A stretch of DNA of 64,000 bases from Salvator merianae (GCA_003586115.2 QVOM02000034.1:135329598-135393597); one strand, 5' to 3'. Counted from the first letter of the stretch, positions 47,336 through 59,759 are shown. Notes: generated from the letters alone by a model not told the origin. Made by a program: numbers and translations.

Positions 47336-48338
47336 GCTAGAGTTCTTAGTGCCATCCTGCACTTACCTGCACTGAAAGCTGAAAAACAAATCCAGGGTGT
47401 TTATCTCTCTAAATTTTCACTAGTACTGTATGTAGTACATGAAGGTGGAATCCTTCTGCAAAATTTATCTTCTCTTAATATATTTGTATGCACTTAAACT
47501 GATGTAGGAGAAATCTTTGGTGGCCAGCAAATTTATTTTTCTGGTTCAACTGCCATTTTTATGGATTTGAGTTAGTTTCGTCAATGGCAGAAATGTATTT
47601 GCAATAAAGCATTTGTGAGATTTTTTTGCTCTTGCTATACTTTTGTGGAATCCGAAGGTATGACCTAAATATGTGCTATCTACATTTACCTTCCCTTTGT
47701 CTGCCTTTAGGCTAGGAAGGGAAAAGAGCTCTGTCTGCTGAGTTGTCTAAATTTGTTTTTACTGCCTTGAGGCTTTATGAAAGGTCTCATGAAAATATTC
47801 TATTTAGCAGAATTCATGAACCCTAAATATTTCTTATTTCAGATGTTCACAGAGTATGTGTGTGACATGATAACAACCAGGGGTATAATTATAGAGTCAA
47901 GGTAGAATACACCCAAATTAAATTCATGTTATCTCTGCCCTATAGTCTTCTTTATATGGAACCTAAGAAATTAGCCATAAAATGTAAATAATAAATTAGA
48001 GTGTTTATAACAATGCTTTGCATAGAGATAGGCTGCAAAATGTGCAGAAGATGGTAAGAAAGCAGGTAAAATGGCTTCTAACATGAAACAAGGTAAAGAA
48101 AATTTGGATATGGCAAAGATGGCAGCCAAAGGAACTAAATGCTGCCAGTAATTTAGTAGCCTGTTCTGTGGTGGTGACACAGAAATCTAACTTCACAGCA
48201 GAGCTATTCTGACTAGTGAAGTGTATAGCCAGGGTGAACTGGGCCCCTAGCAAAAGCAAGATGAGACCTAGATACAATGCAGACAGAGCCAAAAAAGGCA
48301 CATAAAGCACAATATTGAATGAATGTCATGCTCAAAGA

Positions 48339-48540
48339 CAGCGGCGGTGCGTCCCTTTAAATGTGGGTGTTCGCTCGCTCACTATCACCCGTTCGCGGGG
48401 CCGCCGAGCCACCGTAGTGACGCAGCAAGTTGCTGCGACCTGCTAGGTGACTGCTGCGCCACTACGGTGGCCCGGCGGCCCCACGAACGGGCGATAGCGA
48501 GCGAGCGAACACCCACATTTAAAGGGACGCACCGCCGCTG
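48339..48540. mobile_element. GC-rich 202-bp foldback MITE, hAT-like
   Basis: It begins cagcggcggtgcgtcccttt and ends with its reverse complement. Arms 48339-48428 and 48451-48540 are 90 bp each and differ at six positions, all transitions; a 22-nt loop separates them. It is flanked by ctcaaaga (48331-48338) and ctcaaaag (48541-48548), an almost exact 8-bp repeat. CAG...CTG ends and an 8-bp duplication are typical of hAT elements. It is strikingly CpG-rich in AT-rich surroundings. The 116-codon frame across it is an artefact of the palindrome. Confidence 0.8.
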
Positions 48541-48948
48541 CTCAAAAGTCAACCAAAACAGATGTGCCTGGACATGTTGGCCAGATGTAATGGTTAGCGT
48601 AACCTTGGTAAAAAGCTGGTCTTGCCCAGTGAGAGTTTTAACAATCCAAGAGGATGTATCTTGCTGTTTGTAGGTAAGCTAAGGTGTGTTTTTTGTTTTT
48701 GTGTACATGCATTTCTTTTACTGAGATCAGAAATCAAAATTACATTAAAAACAACATCAGTAAACTGTGCTGTTTAACCCATGATTTTGGGCTGAAATAT
48801 GTAACAATATTGTTTTTGATTAATCCAGCAAAAGCAGATAGTTCTGCAATCAATAAGTTAGACCAGTTACTATCTAGCTAGTGGATTAGAATTAGAGAAA
48901 TATGAAGCAATACGTGCATTTCAGCTCACTAAGAATGCAAGAGCATTG

Positions 48949-49017
48949 CAAGACAGAGTGTACTGACAATCCAAGGATGACAAATAGATTAATAGAGGTG
49001 TCCATATATATGAAATG
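48949..49017 (+). repeat. 69-bp inverted duplicate, presumed source copy
   Basis: The reverse complement of this block is found base-for-base at 50389-50457. The flanking sequence here is unremarkable, with no repeat boundary, so this looks like the original location. Confidence 0.9.
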
Positions 49018-49178
49018 GAAATTTTTGGATCTGACCAATCACTACAAGACATTAATAAGTTTCACTTTCATTGATTACATAGTCCTGTAACTTGGAATGC
49101 TAGTGCTTCAGTGGATAAAGGGAGTTGAAGTTGAGGTATTTTTGAAGGCATGCTGCAACCAATTCTCAAAACACTTAA

Positions 49179-49290
49179 GCAGTATCCAGACATTGCTATC
49201 TTATTCTACTATATTTAGATATTCCAGAAGCAAACCTGGATGTTCTGGAATATCCAAATATAGTGGAATAAATGATGTCTGGATGCAGCC
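49179..49290. mobile_element. Small foldback MITE (family C) flanked by TTAA
   Basis: 112 bp from gcagtatccagacattgc to gatgtctggatgcagcc with an internal inverted pair around 'tatttagatattccag'. TTAA occurs on both sides (49175-49178 and 49291-49294), the target duplication of piggyBac-type elements. A related copy is at 15266-15384. Confidence 0.7.
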
Positions 49291-50282
49291 TTAAAGAAAA
49301 AAACTTCATGTTAAAGGCCCACTTTGTCCTGGTTGTAAGGATATGTTTACATATATAGACATCTCTTGTTGCTTGTGAAATTTCCATTCCAGAATTAGTA
49401 CGAAAAATTGCAAATAATGAAGGAAGATAATACCAAAAGTATCAAACCCCCATATGAACAGCTATGAGGATATGTGAGTTGTGAGGCACAGATACAAAAA
49501 CCCTGTATTATTGAGCCCTAATAGATACACTAATCTCAGTTATTAAAACTTCAAATAAAGAGACAACAGTATTCAGCCTGATGTCAGCAAGACCGTGGCT
49601 GTTACATGGTGTTCTAGAGAGCTCTTTTCTATCCCTTGCTAATCTATTTTGCCAGTTTGGTGTTTGTTGCCAGAATTTATGATTCCATTGTAGTATTTTG
49701 GTGAAGGCCATCTTATTTCAATGGGCCTTGGGTTACACTGACTTGTTTTCAAATGATGGATTTTTCACTTTTTTTAAAAAAAAGTTGTATCTGCTTTGCT
49801 AATATAAGTGATGATTCAGTGGTTCTTTTCTTTAGGACATTTGGCGAAGTAAGCTAAAATTTAAAAGTAAATTAATCGTGGTAGAATTTAAAGCTTTAAA
49901 GTTTTGTCAGTCCTTTGAAAACCTAAATCTTTTATGCGAATAGAGTATGAAGTTGTAATAAAGTGCTCACTTGCCTACAAATAAATTTAATTCTGTTTGA
50001 CTTACTCTTGTGGAGGCACACAAGTTTGCATTGTCAATATTTTTGTGGTAGAGCAAAGTATTTATCCCCCATATAGACTTTATACACATATTTTCTCTCT
50101 CTGGGTATGTCATGAAGACTAGTAGCATAATCTGCTTGAAAAGAGTTCTCATAATGCTGTTGCCCTGAAAGGCTGCTTGATTAGAATATGCATCTATATT
50201 TATAACTAGATCAGAGCAAAAGTTTTATCTTCTTTTGAATGTTGTTTTATCTTGGCCAGCATTTTATTCCTAGCAATAGCCA

Positions 50283-50560
50283 GCCCTGTTGTTGTTGAGT
50301 ACCACTGAGTTGTGGCCACCTCTTGGTTAACTGCATGGGTACCTCTATGCAGTTTTCTTGGCAGAGTTATAGAAATGGTTTGCCGTTTCATTTCATATAT
50401 ATGGACACCTCTATTAATCTATTTGTCATCCTTGGATTGTCAGTACACTCTGTCTTGTTTGTCATTTCTGCTTTTGGGAAGAGGCCGGGAATTGAACCAA
50501 CAACCCTCTGCTTTCTGAGCAGCTTCCTCTACCACTGAGCTACTGTCACTCCCAGCCAGC
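50283..50560 (-). mobile_element. tRNA-headed SINE, minus strand, split by a 69-bp insertion
   Basis: On the minus strand, 50470-50555 contains a tRNA-like head: A-box 'tagctcagtggtagagg' and B-box 'ggttcaattcc'. The SINE body follows toward 50283 and matches the copy at 41772. Between 50389 and 50457 the SINE is interrupted by sequence that belongs to 48949-49017 in inverse orientation. It is not a tRNA gene: the head is imperfect and continues into SINE body. Confidence 0.75.
50389..50457 (-). repeat. 69-bp inverted duplicate, inserted copy
   Basis: Exact inverted copy of 48949-49017 lying inside a SINE. The 6-bp word catttc occurs at the left junction and again just after the right junction (50464-50469), and the source also carries it at its edge. 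That fits short-homology template switching. Confidence 0.9.
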
Positions 50561-50799
50561 CCTCTACTTTCAGGTAAATCAAATGGACAAAGACAACAAC
50601 CATCTCCCACCTTTTGCTCTCCTGCTATTAGTTCTTAGATTCTTTATGTTTTAATGGTTGATACAAAGTCTAGCGTGATAATTAGGGAAGAGGAAAAATT
50701 TCTCTTCGTTATAAATGCATTTATATACTTATATAACTCTTTCCCACTAACAGAAAGCCCTAAATATTTTGTATACAGATAGGAAGGAAAGCAACCATG

Positions 50800-50895
50800 G
50801 AAAAATTGTTTATGGTTACTCCTCATGAAAAACAGGATGTTGGGCTAGAAAGACTCTTGGTCTCATCAAGCAGTGCTTATATTTCTCTGGGTGTG
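50800..50895. repeat. Dispersed reptile repeat fragment
   Basis: 'acaggatgttgggctagaaa' followed by 'cttggtctcatcaagcag' resembles a widespread lizard/snake repeat end (recalled). The 67-codon frame over it is a by-product. Confidence 0.45.
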
Positions 50896-51394
50896 TTTTT
50901 AAAGAATCCTTTTCGTGAAGCAGTCTTTGATTCTCTAGGACAGAAGAGAAAAATTAGTGGGTTTTGGTTCTTTGTGGGACAAGGGTCAAAGCACTATTAG
51001 TATCTCTCAGAAATTTTAAACTGATATGGTTGTAAATAAGCACAGCTGACTTCAAGATGGGAGGTTTTTTTCCTTTTTAAGAATCGATAAAGACAAATTT
51101 GTCTTTGAGAATATACAACCTTTCAATTTTTTTTTTTTAAACTGCTAATCAAATTCAGATGATATGCCATACAAATTAGTAGAAAGTAGTACCGGCTTTC
51201 TACCTACATGAAACGTGTCCGTACAGTTGTTTGAAGGTGGGACTGCTTTTGATGACTCAGTTGATGAAAGCCTATGTTTATATTTACTATGTTTGATTAT
51301 TTTGTTCTATATCATTAGTCTCGTGACTACTCATCAAATGTGTTGATACTAGAAAAGTTAGCTCCTGAATTTCATCTTCTCTGTCTCCAGGTTT

Positions 51395-51690
51395 CATTTA
51401 TTTATTATATGTACATCTCTCCTTTTGCTCCGAATTCTCAGGGAAGGTTGCAACAATTAAAATATTAAAAAAGCAAAATAGAAACAGTGCAGTACACAGG
51501 ATGAGAGTAGGTACCTCTTTAGCCAAAGTTCCATGTAAAACAGTGAATCTTTACCCCCAAGACCATTCCATAGCCAAGAGGCCATTCCATAGCCTAGGGC
51601 CTATCACCGAAGTGGCCCTCTCTCGCATCTAACAATGCTGGTACTGCCAAGAAAGCCTCACCAGTGAATTTTAATTGACAGGCATGTTGG
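51395..51690 (-). mobile_element. CR1/L2-type LINE 3' end, minus strand
   Basis: A 'tttatttattatatgtacat' tail-side start, then 'ctcagggaaggttgcaacaa' and the 'ggccattccatagcctaggg' block, parallel those at 4745-5160 and 61280-61660. Confidence 0.65.
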
Positions 51691-51789
51691 TAGAGGAGGT
51701 AGTGCTTCTTTAGATATTTTGTTAGGGTAGTGCTGCATCGCAAAATTAGAAAATATGCTTGGAAGTGATTGTGTTGATGTTTCTACCCA

Positions 51790-52870
51790 TCTTGCATGTA
51801 TATTTATTGGCATTTCTATCCCACCCTATACCAAAGGTCTTAGGGTGGATTATATGAGATAAAAAGCAAACCAGATAGCTTAAAAACAGGACTAAAACTG
51901 ATTTAAATCACACAAATGACAATTAGAAAAACTTAAAATTAAATTTACATTGTTCAGGAGGGGAGGTTAGACTAGGCAGTCAAAGGCATGAATAAAGAGG
52001 GAGTCTTCACCAACCAACTAAATATATATAGTTAATGTGTCTGATACTCCACAATTTGGGGACTATCACAGAAAAGGCACTCTCATGCATCCCAGTCTGT
52101 TAAACATCTGTGGCTGGTGGCACACCAGTTGCAGCTTCTGAACAGATTTCAAGGGCATTCCCATGTATGGTGCGTTATTGTCTGAAAGTTATCTGGGCAT
52201 GGATTATTGTAGCAAACTGTCTCTGTTCAGAAAGATCCATAGCTGAAAGTAAGCACTCCTGGCCACCATCTGCACCTGAGCTTCGAACCCCACTGAGAAC
52301 AAAATGCCTCCCTACTTCATGGACCCAAGATCCTGAGGCATCTTGTCTGCATTCAGCTTCAATTTATTGCCCCCCATCCCTTTACTGCCTCCAAGCACCT
52401 GTCAAGCACCTAATCTGCCTCTCTTGATTCAGATGGAACAGCTTGATGTCATCTGCGTATTGATGGAATCTTAACCCAGATCTCCTGATGACCTCTCCTA
52501 GCAGCTTCATACAGATGTTAAAGAGCATGGGAGATAATACTGATCCCTGAGGAACCCCACAGGCACCTTCCCAGAATGTCAAGAAAGAGCTACTTTCTGA
52601 TACAGAGTTTGGAATGGAACTGTCACAGTGCAGTGCCTCTGGCTCCCATACTCCGTACCTTTTGAGGAAGATACCATGGTCAATGGCATCAGAAGACACT
52701 GAGAGATCCAAGATAACTAACAGTGTCACATTTTTAAGTCATCAACAAAGGCAACCAAGCCAGTTTCTGTGCCATAACCAAACCTGCAGCAAGATTGCAA
52801 TGAGTCTAGACAAGCATACATGCAGTTGAATGACAATGACCATCTCCAGTACCTTGTCCCAAAAAGCGTT
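51790..52870 (-). pseudogene. CR1/L2-type LINE with reverse transcriptase relic
   Basis: The minus-strand frame 52382-52729 (115 codons) carries a reverse transcriptase core: LDLSVSSDAIDH (catalytic Asp of motif A), ACGVPQGSVLSPMLFNIC (motif B) and YADDIKL (the YADD box with both Asp residues). Upstream on the same strand, 52730-52860 encodes a disrupted 'LQSCCRFGYGTETGLVAFVDDL' stretch that belongs before it but is out of frame. The 3' tail toward 51790 is the family tail seen at 4745. The copy is 5'-truncated, with no endonuclease, and cannot be functional. Confidence 0.85.
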
Positions 52871-53274
52871 GTTGACTTTTTGTTTGTCATACCTCAAAAT
52901 ATATTGTAGAGCTAGAACGGGTTAAAAAGGGCATCTAACGTAATCAAAGGATTGGAGCTTTCCATTGGGGAGAGGGTTTACTGTGTGGAAGGGCCATACA
53001 GTGATGGCAAGGATGAGTGGAACAAGTGGGTAGGTTTTTTACACATGTCTAAGGAGGTGATGCTAGGAATTTAGGGAAAGCACCTAATAGTCCTTGACCT
53101 TTAATTGCTGTTTGTGATAGACAAACGGCAGTTTGGCACATCCTTAACAAAAGTTTTCTGTGTCATGGCAAGAGTAGATAAGATATTTTTCTCTCCTTAA
53201 TAAAAATTAGAACTAGAGGTCATCCACTGAACATGAATGTTAAGAGTTTAGCATACATACAAGGGAGCCTTTCC

Positions 53275-53560
53275 AATGAGAATTCAAAGACATAGTTGTG
53301 TTAGTCAGGACTGGTTATCAAGGAGTCTAGTAGTAACTTAGAGGCTAATAAAGTGAAAGAATTGGTAGCATGAACTTTCATAGACTATGCCTGTTTCATC
53401 AGATGCTTGGAGTGAAGTGCCTAGGAACTGATCTATATAGGCAAGCTGTGTGTGTGAATAACAACAGAAATGCAAAACTATGGATGTGGTGATGAGATGA
53501 CAATGAGAAAGGCTTCAGGAGAAGAAACATCAAATTCATGGAAGATATGACTGCCAGTGG
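53275..53560. repeat. Amniote interspersed repeat copy
   Basis: 'agttgtgttagtcaggact', 'ggagtctagtagtaactta' and 'gtttcatcagatgcttgga' follow the order of a dispersed amniote repeat that I recall as 'tgttagtct ... ccttaaagact ... cttcatcagatgcat'. Class uncertain. Confidence 0.5.
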
Positions 53561-53894
53561 TTTCTGATCCTGATGGGTTTGTAAATGGTCGGATAACTGT
53601 AGATGCTATGCCTCTGAAGTTGGCATGTTGGATTTGTTTACAGTACTATATTTTTGCCACATAAAATCCAAGTTTTTTTCTTTAAAAAAAATCACCTAAA
53701 TCTATCGTGCATCCTATTTAATCTTTCCTAAATATTCCTTTTCAAATTGTAAGTGCATCTTACATAGTGTGAAATATGGTAAGTAGCATATTTTGAAGTT
53801 GCAGGAGAACCTGGCCTCCTTCACACAAAAAACATAGTGATGCATACTTATTCTTTGTTTGCACTTCCACAGGAACTGTAGGCAAACTAAGTTA

Positions 53895-54330
53895 GGCCCC
53901 ATCCAGATTATCTCTGGGCTACGTTACGATGGCCATGTGTATCCATGGCGATCTCAACATAGCCGCGCAAAAAAGAGGTGGAATCCCACGTTATTGCTAT
54001 TTGGAAAAAATCAGTTCCCACTGCAGGGTTTCCCCCAATAACGATATGGGCTTACCTGTCTGGACACTTGCTTCTGTGATCTTCAGCCTGGAAACAGCCA
54101 CGGCGATGCGTGGGGCTGAAACTAGGCTGGAAATGGCCACAGTGTATGCACGAGGGCTGACTATCACAGACTTTCAGGTATTTCTCACCACTGAAATATG
54201 CAGATATACACAGCATGCCGTTGTGAGAGAAAGCACCCAGGCAGGTGAGTGCCTGCACTTGCCCTACAATTTGGCACTGCCGTTTGGCAGGGATTGTGAA
54301 GATAGTTGTGGGTTCTAAGCAAGATTCCGT
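53895..54330. other. CpG-containing block of unknown origin
   Basis: More GC and CpG than the surroundings, starting 'aggccccatccagattatc', which resembles transposon ends. No matching opposite end was found. The 129-codon + frame at 53929-54318 has no recognisable motif or splice signals. Confidence 0.3.
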
Positions 54331-57300
54331 ATTTTCCTCTTGCTGCCTAGAGGCAGCTTTAACCAAGCATTATAATCATTGTTTCTTTCTTGGTTTCTTT
54401 TCTTTTCCAGGTTTAATGCTCTTCATATATGATGAGCTGTAAAGGAGGCAGGGTGTTTAATTTTGATGTAATTATAGCTGGTAATGTGAATTACCACTAC
54501 CTTTAACAGGGACATGGGAGCAAAAACATATTTCTCAGTCAGCTAGTGAGCAAGGGTATTCGTTATTGCAAACATTTGTATTTCCCAAAAGTAGGATTGC
54601 CCTGCAAAATTATCGTACTTCAGAAATGCACAGCACAGTATATTGATCCAGATAATAGTGCTTTTATAGTAATAACCATCTCTCTCTCTCTCTTCTGGAG
54701 TTTCTAATGATCACAAATAGTGATTGGAATGTTTGAAAATCTAGATTAAACCCAGTACATTGCATATACTGCTTGAAATATGGCTAAGTCATTACCAATT
54801 GTCCAGGTCTATCTTTTCAGATAATTTCTAACTCTGAGCTGATGATCAGATTGGTGACACTCAGATTAATGCAATGTGTGATTTTTTTAAAAACTTTTCC
54901 CATATTTCTTATTGTGGGTATTTTAAAAAATCCATTTATATGAAATTTAGATTGAATGCCAGAAGAGCTGCCTAGCTGAAAGTGGACTTCTAGGTGTGCC
55001 CTGTCTTTTTAAAGAGGTCTGTTTTAGTTCCAACATTCCATAGTTTAAATTTGCTGCTAATACCCTGACATGCAGTTTTGACCCTGAGGAGGGAACAGCT
55101 GCACTTAATTCGAGCGAATAATTTCTGTAGCCTTGTGCCCATTGCATTTGGGCTTATTTAGCCTTGCCTGTTAATATCTTCTCTGTAATGTTTTATAAAG
55201 TCTTATCATTCCCACCCTCCTTATTTAGAATTGGTGTGTAGTAGCTTTGAGCTGTGTGGGTAAAGGGATAATATTAATTGTATGCATGCATGTCTGTGTG
55301 CTGGCTTTCAGGCGTTTTAAGTCCCTTTGTCTCAGGCCAAAAAGTCTGTGGGCTTTTCAGGGTCTCTTAACAATAGAGACTAGTTGCAAACGGAAGAGAT
55401 GTTCTTACCAGAGATCTGGGAGCACAAGCAAAAAGCCTTTATATGCAACAACTGGCTAGAATGTGCTTGTAATTCTTGGAAGTGTAGGGACAGTCTGGAT
55501 ACTCTGAGGATTTCATTAACTAAAAAGTTATACATCTTTTGAACTGCATGTGTCAGAATAAACTTATTAACCCCTTACAATTAGGCGTAAATTAAAGATT
55601 GTTAAACTGATTGTTTTCTGATTGTTAAACAGATATAAATGAATAAGTTTAAGACACAAAGCCTAACTCTGAGCTCTTGAGGAAAAAGGAGGTGAGGCAT
55701 TCTGCAGGAAAGCTAAGCAAGTTAGTTTGTTGGGAACATCGCTCTTCTAATTCACGTAAATCATTAGTGGAGTATAAGGGAACCATTCTCTATTTCATTT
55801 GTCCTTCTGAAGAAATATATTTATCAGCCTTTTTAAAAAGAACCACGTCGTAACTTACCCTCTTATTTAGCTTCCAATCTTAGTTTAGGTTGTATATATT
55901 CTAGGCTTATGTTGAATACTGTGTTGGTTTATATACTTTGGTAGCTCAGTAAAATAAAAAGTAAAAATACTTTAGGTTATTAAGAACAACCTTCAAAGGC
56001 AATTTTCTTGAAGCCATCAAACATGCCAATAGGCTGATTTTGAATTTTAAATGTTAATGAAAATGCATGTCTTTTAGCCACTACAGAAGAGATTGGGGGA
56101 TCATTTCAATTAGAGGGCTGTATTTCCTTTTGGTAAACTTTTGAGGGATGCATATTAGTGGAAGACAGACCCAGAAAAAAAAAAAAAAAAGATAAGTGAA
56201 TGTATCTGCTACCATAATAAAGTAACCACATAAGTCAGATTTGTACAACCATCAGCTTATCCGTGTATCCCCACACAGGAAATGAGGCATTTTCACAGCC
56301 CAAGCGTTGTTTAAGCTTGAACAAACATTCAAGGAGAGTGCAGGGCACAATCTGGAAGGGGCTATGGTTTAATGAGAATTTTAAGAATCAGACAGAGGCA
56401 AGCAGAGCCATATTCAACTCCTTGATCTGAATTTTCCTACTCTTGCATTACAGACATACAAGAAAATGCAGTTTCTCTAGAACCTGTCAAATCCGTATAT
56501 AGTCTTCTCTTCTTCTTGGTGATTTTTGTAACTCTGAGTTTTGTGTAGTTGCAACTGCAAAATCACACAGCATAGGGTTGGTACTCCTGTGACCCACATC
56601 ACTCACTTTCCCAGGGCTTGTGTTAGGTTAGGGAGATTGGAAACTGCCAGTTTCCACACTTCTTTCACTATTTGCACATTCATAGGGATTCCTGGAACAG
56701 AACTTTCACAGAGAGCAAAGTATGACTATAGTTCATTTAAATGGAATGTCCAGATAATTGGCTGCCTAGGTTCCCCCTGGATTTTTGATAACAAGCCTTT
56801 TAAAAGCAAGGTAAAGACACCTTTGAATACTATGCAAGGTCAACCAGTGAAGCTGTAGGGAGGAATACTCCAAGCAGATTAAAAAATAGCATTACCTAGC
56901 ATGTCACATAGTTAAGCTGTGGAATCCACCTCCACAAGATTAATTGATGGCCTCAGACTTCAAGGCAGTATGTCTGTGAATACCACTTGCTTAAATCATG
57001 AGAAGCAGACTGCTGCAAAGCTGAGGATCCTGCTTGTGAGCATTAATGCAGGATAGGTCTTTAGTCTAATGCCTTGTAAGATACTTTTTGCCAGGCAGAA
57101 TTTCCCCTTCAAGATAGCTTGCTCTCTCAAATTTCAAAGAAGTATGGGCACTAAAAAGCAGTCAGTCTCCTGTCTTAAAGAGGGCAGTAGATGCAGTTGC
57201 TAAGGGTAACAGTTGTTTTTTGAGGACTTGTAGCCTCTCTGTGATGTGAAGATATTTGTAAGTACACAACTCTGCAAATGCTGCTGTTCTAGAGAAAAGA

Positions 57301-59446
57301 ATCTAGAGAATGAACTCAAGCTGGTTGTAGACAAGAAGCACAGCTTAACAGCACCTAGAACCAGTGGTGGATCATGAGGGTGGAACAGCAACTGCTGTCT
57401 TTGTACCTGGGTCTGTTATTGTATACCAGGATCTGCTCTGGATGGATGAAATCAAGACTTTCGGTTATGTCATTCCATGCCATGGAACAAACTCATTTCA
57501 CTGCGCTAGAAATGAGACTTGTGCAACATACCACAAATACTGTTGCAATGCCTTCAAAGCCTCTTGGGATGGGTAATGGATGGGTCAGGGTAGCTGCTCA
57601 TTCTTGGACTAGAATACTTTTTAGGTATGTTATGCGGGAGCAGCCAACCTGCTCCAAAAACCCTTTAGGTAGATTTGGTACTAACAGTCTAATGAGCTGT
57701 TGAGGTGATAATGAACTCATTTAGGCTGTTGCAATTTTGGTTACTGAATCATCTTAATTTAAATTGAGTATTTAGACGTTTTCTGATACTAATGAAAAAA
57801 CAGTTGAATTATTCCAGTAAATCTATAACAACTTTATGTAGTATCTATGAGTGTGGTGGTAACTCCCCAGCTGCTATCCTTGTTTTTTGTTTGTTTAAGC
57901 AGGCTTTAACTTGCTAACTTAAATTGTTAACTACAGCAAATAACTTCTTTCAAATAGATCCACTCTGCCATTGTAAGCAGAATGTATCTGTGGACCTGGT
58001 CTCACCCTTGTTCCCCCTTCCTTGTGCCACATAAATCTAGCTCAGTGTGAAATAACTTTCTGCCCATCTGTCTTCCCAAGGTCACTTTTTGTAAGACTGC
58101 GAGCTGCTGGTAAGTCTGGCATTGTTACTAAGAGGGGGTCACATCTATATGTGGCGTTTTGTAAAAGAAATACTTTCAACAAAGAGGGGGAAGGGTAAAC
58201 TCCTTTTGTTAACTGATGTCCAAAGTTTTATTTTCAGGAGATAGAGAAGAATCTTGTAGCAAACTGCTGTCTACACCGCCAAAGCAGATTTAAAGAGATG
58301 ATTTTTTTTTAAAAAAAAAGTTTCTACACCAAAGATTTGTTTATTTACTTTAAACGTTGTCTGGCATGTTTGTAGCATTAAAATTCATAGTGAAATGAGA
58401 CGTTCATATCTTTTGAAGTATTTTAGAGGGAACTGAGTTGAATATTGTGGCAAAACCCTTTTTTTAAAAAGAAGGTCACTACAAATTTTTTATATAGCTT
58501 TTTGCATGCCCTTTGTCCTGCAGTATGTTTTATATCTTGCTGATGAAATTGCTAATCTCCTTGTTTCTGCATAGAAGTGTTCTTCAATTCTGTTTTATTT
58601 ACATCTGTATATTGCTCTTTAGTTGCAGATCACAGAACGGTTCACAGTGCCAATGAAACACACATCACCATATTGTAATTTAAAAAAAAATTAAAACCTT
58701 TCTGCCACTGCAGCAATAAAAGAGCCAGAGGATGTAATTGAAGAAATAGATTTTCAGTGTGCAATGGAAGTGAGATAACAGAGATGGCAGATTCATCTCC
58801 ATTAGCAGGAGAGCCCTCACAGGAGGTGCTCCTGCAGATAATGTGAATGACTGCAACATTGTTTGTACATTTGGAGCAGAAATAATGCAAATAAAGTTAT
58901 TTATTATACTTCACATTTGCAACTATAGATGAAGTTGGGTTTATAACTCAAGATGAGTTACAAATGTGCTTTATGTTTCATAGCTAAGTGGATGTTTGAG
59001 TAAGTCTTCCCAGACCATGCACAGTGCCTGATCTATGTTACTGTGGATATATCCCTCTATTTGCATGTGGTTTTGTGTTCTATATTGCAGTCAACATAAC
59101 CTTCCTTTTCTGTAATTGTTAACCCTCTGAAACAGTATTTTTTAAATTGGAGGTGCCCTTGGGTACTTGGCGTTCATTAAAAACATAATAATCTCTCTTC
59201 AGAAGTCTCATCTTGCATGTTTCAGTCATTCATTTATTAATAAGGAGTGCACAGTTACAGCTAGGTATGTGCTTGTTATAAGAGGAGTAATAGCATGCAC
59301 AGTAGCAAATCCTCAATATGCACACATCCCACTGAAATAATTTTAAAATTCCTTTTAAACTAGTCAAAGTTCAAACAGAAAGGAACCCATACTGTTTTAC
59401 TAGGCTTTTGCACTCAGTCTAGTGTAAATGTCTAGTAAAAACAGAG

Positions 59447-59700
59447 AAGTGGCTCAGTGGATACAACCAGGTTTGTCTGCTGCCTGCCTGAGTCCACTCC
59501 TTGTCCTGCCTCATTCCTTCTGCAGGCAATGCTCTGCTGCCTATATTAACAACTGCCAGGCTAATGGCTGGCGTCTGGGAATGGCTTAGTGGACACAACA
59601 ACATTTGTCTACTGCCTGCCTAAGTCCACTCCTTGTCTTGCTTTTTCCATATTGCAGGTAATCTGCTGCTACCTGTGTTAAGAGCTGTGATGCTAAGGGC
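59447..59700 (+). repeat. Dimeric tRNA-box-like repeat, plus strand
   Basis: Two units about 135 bp apart: 'gtggctcagtggatacaac' and 'atggcttagtggacacaac', each followed by 'tgcctgcct(g/a)agtccactcc'. It is the same repeat as 44225-44460 in opposite orientation. The A-box-like 'tggctcagtgg' suggests polymerase III ancestry, but no good B-box is seen. Confidence 0.6.
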
Positions 59701-59759
59701 ATGAGGGACAGGCCAAAAATCTTCAGTGTTTTTTTATGGAATGAACATGTGTTTGTTCT

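Noticed and set aside
48323..48673. 116-codon open frame across the 48.3-kb palindrome
   Set aside because: Product of the GC-rich inverted repeat, reads both arms of a hairpin.
50470..50555. tRNA gene on the minus strand
   Set aside because: A and B boxes are present but the sequence continues directly into SINE body shared with 41772; a SINE head, not a tRNA gene.
53929..54318. 129-codon + strand open frame in a CpG-containing block
   Set aside because: No domain, no convincing splice sites, overlapped by a 104-codon antisense frame.
57374..57703. 109-codon + strand open frame
   Set aside because: A second overlapping frame is equally open and neither shows a motif; may be an old repeat.
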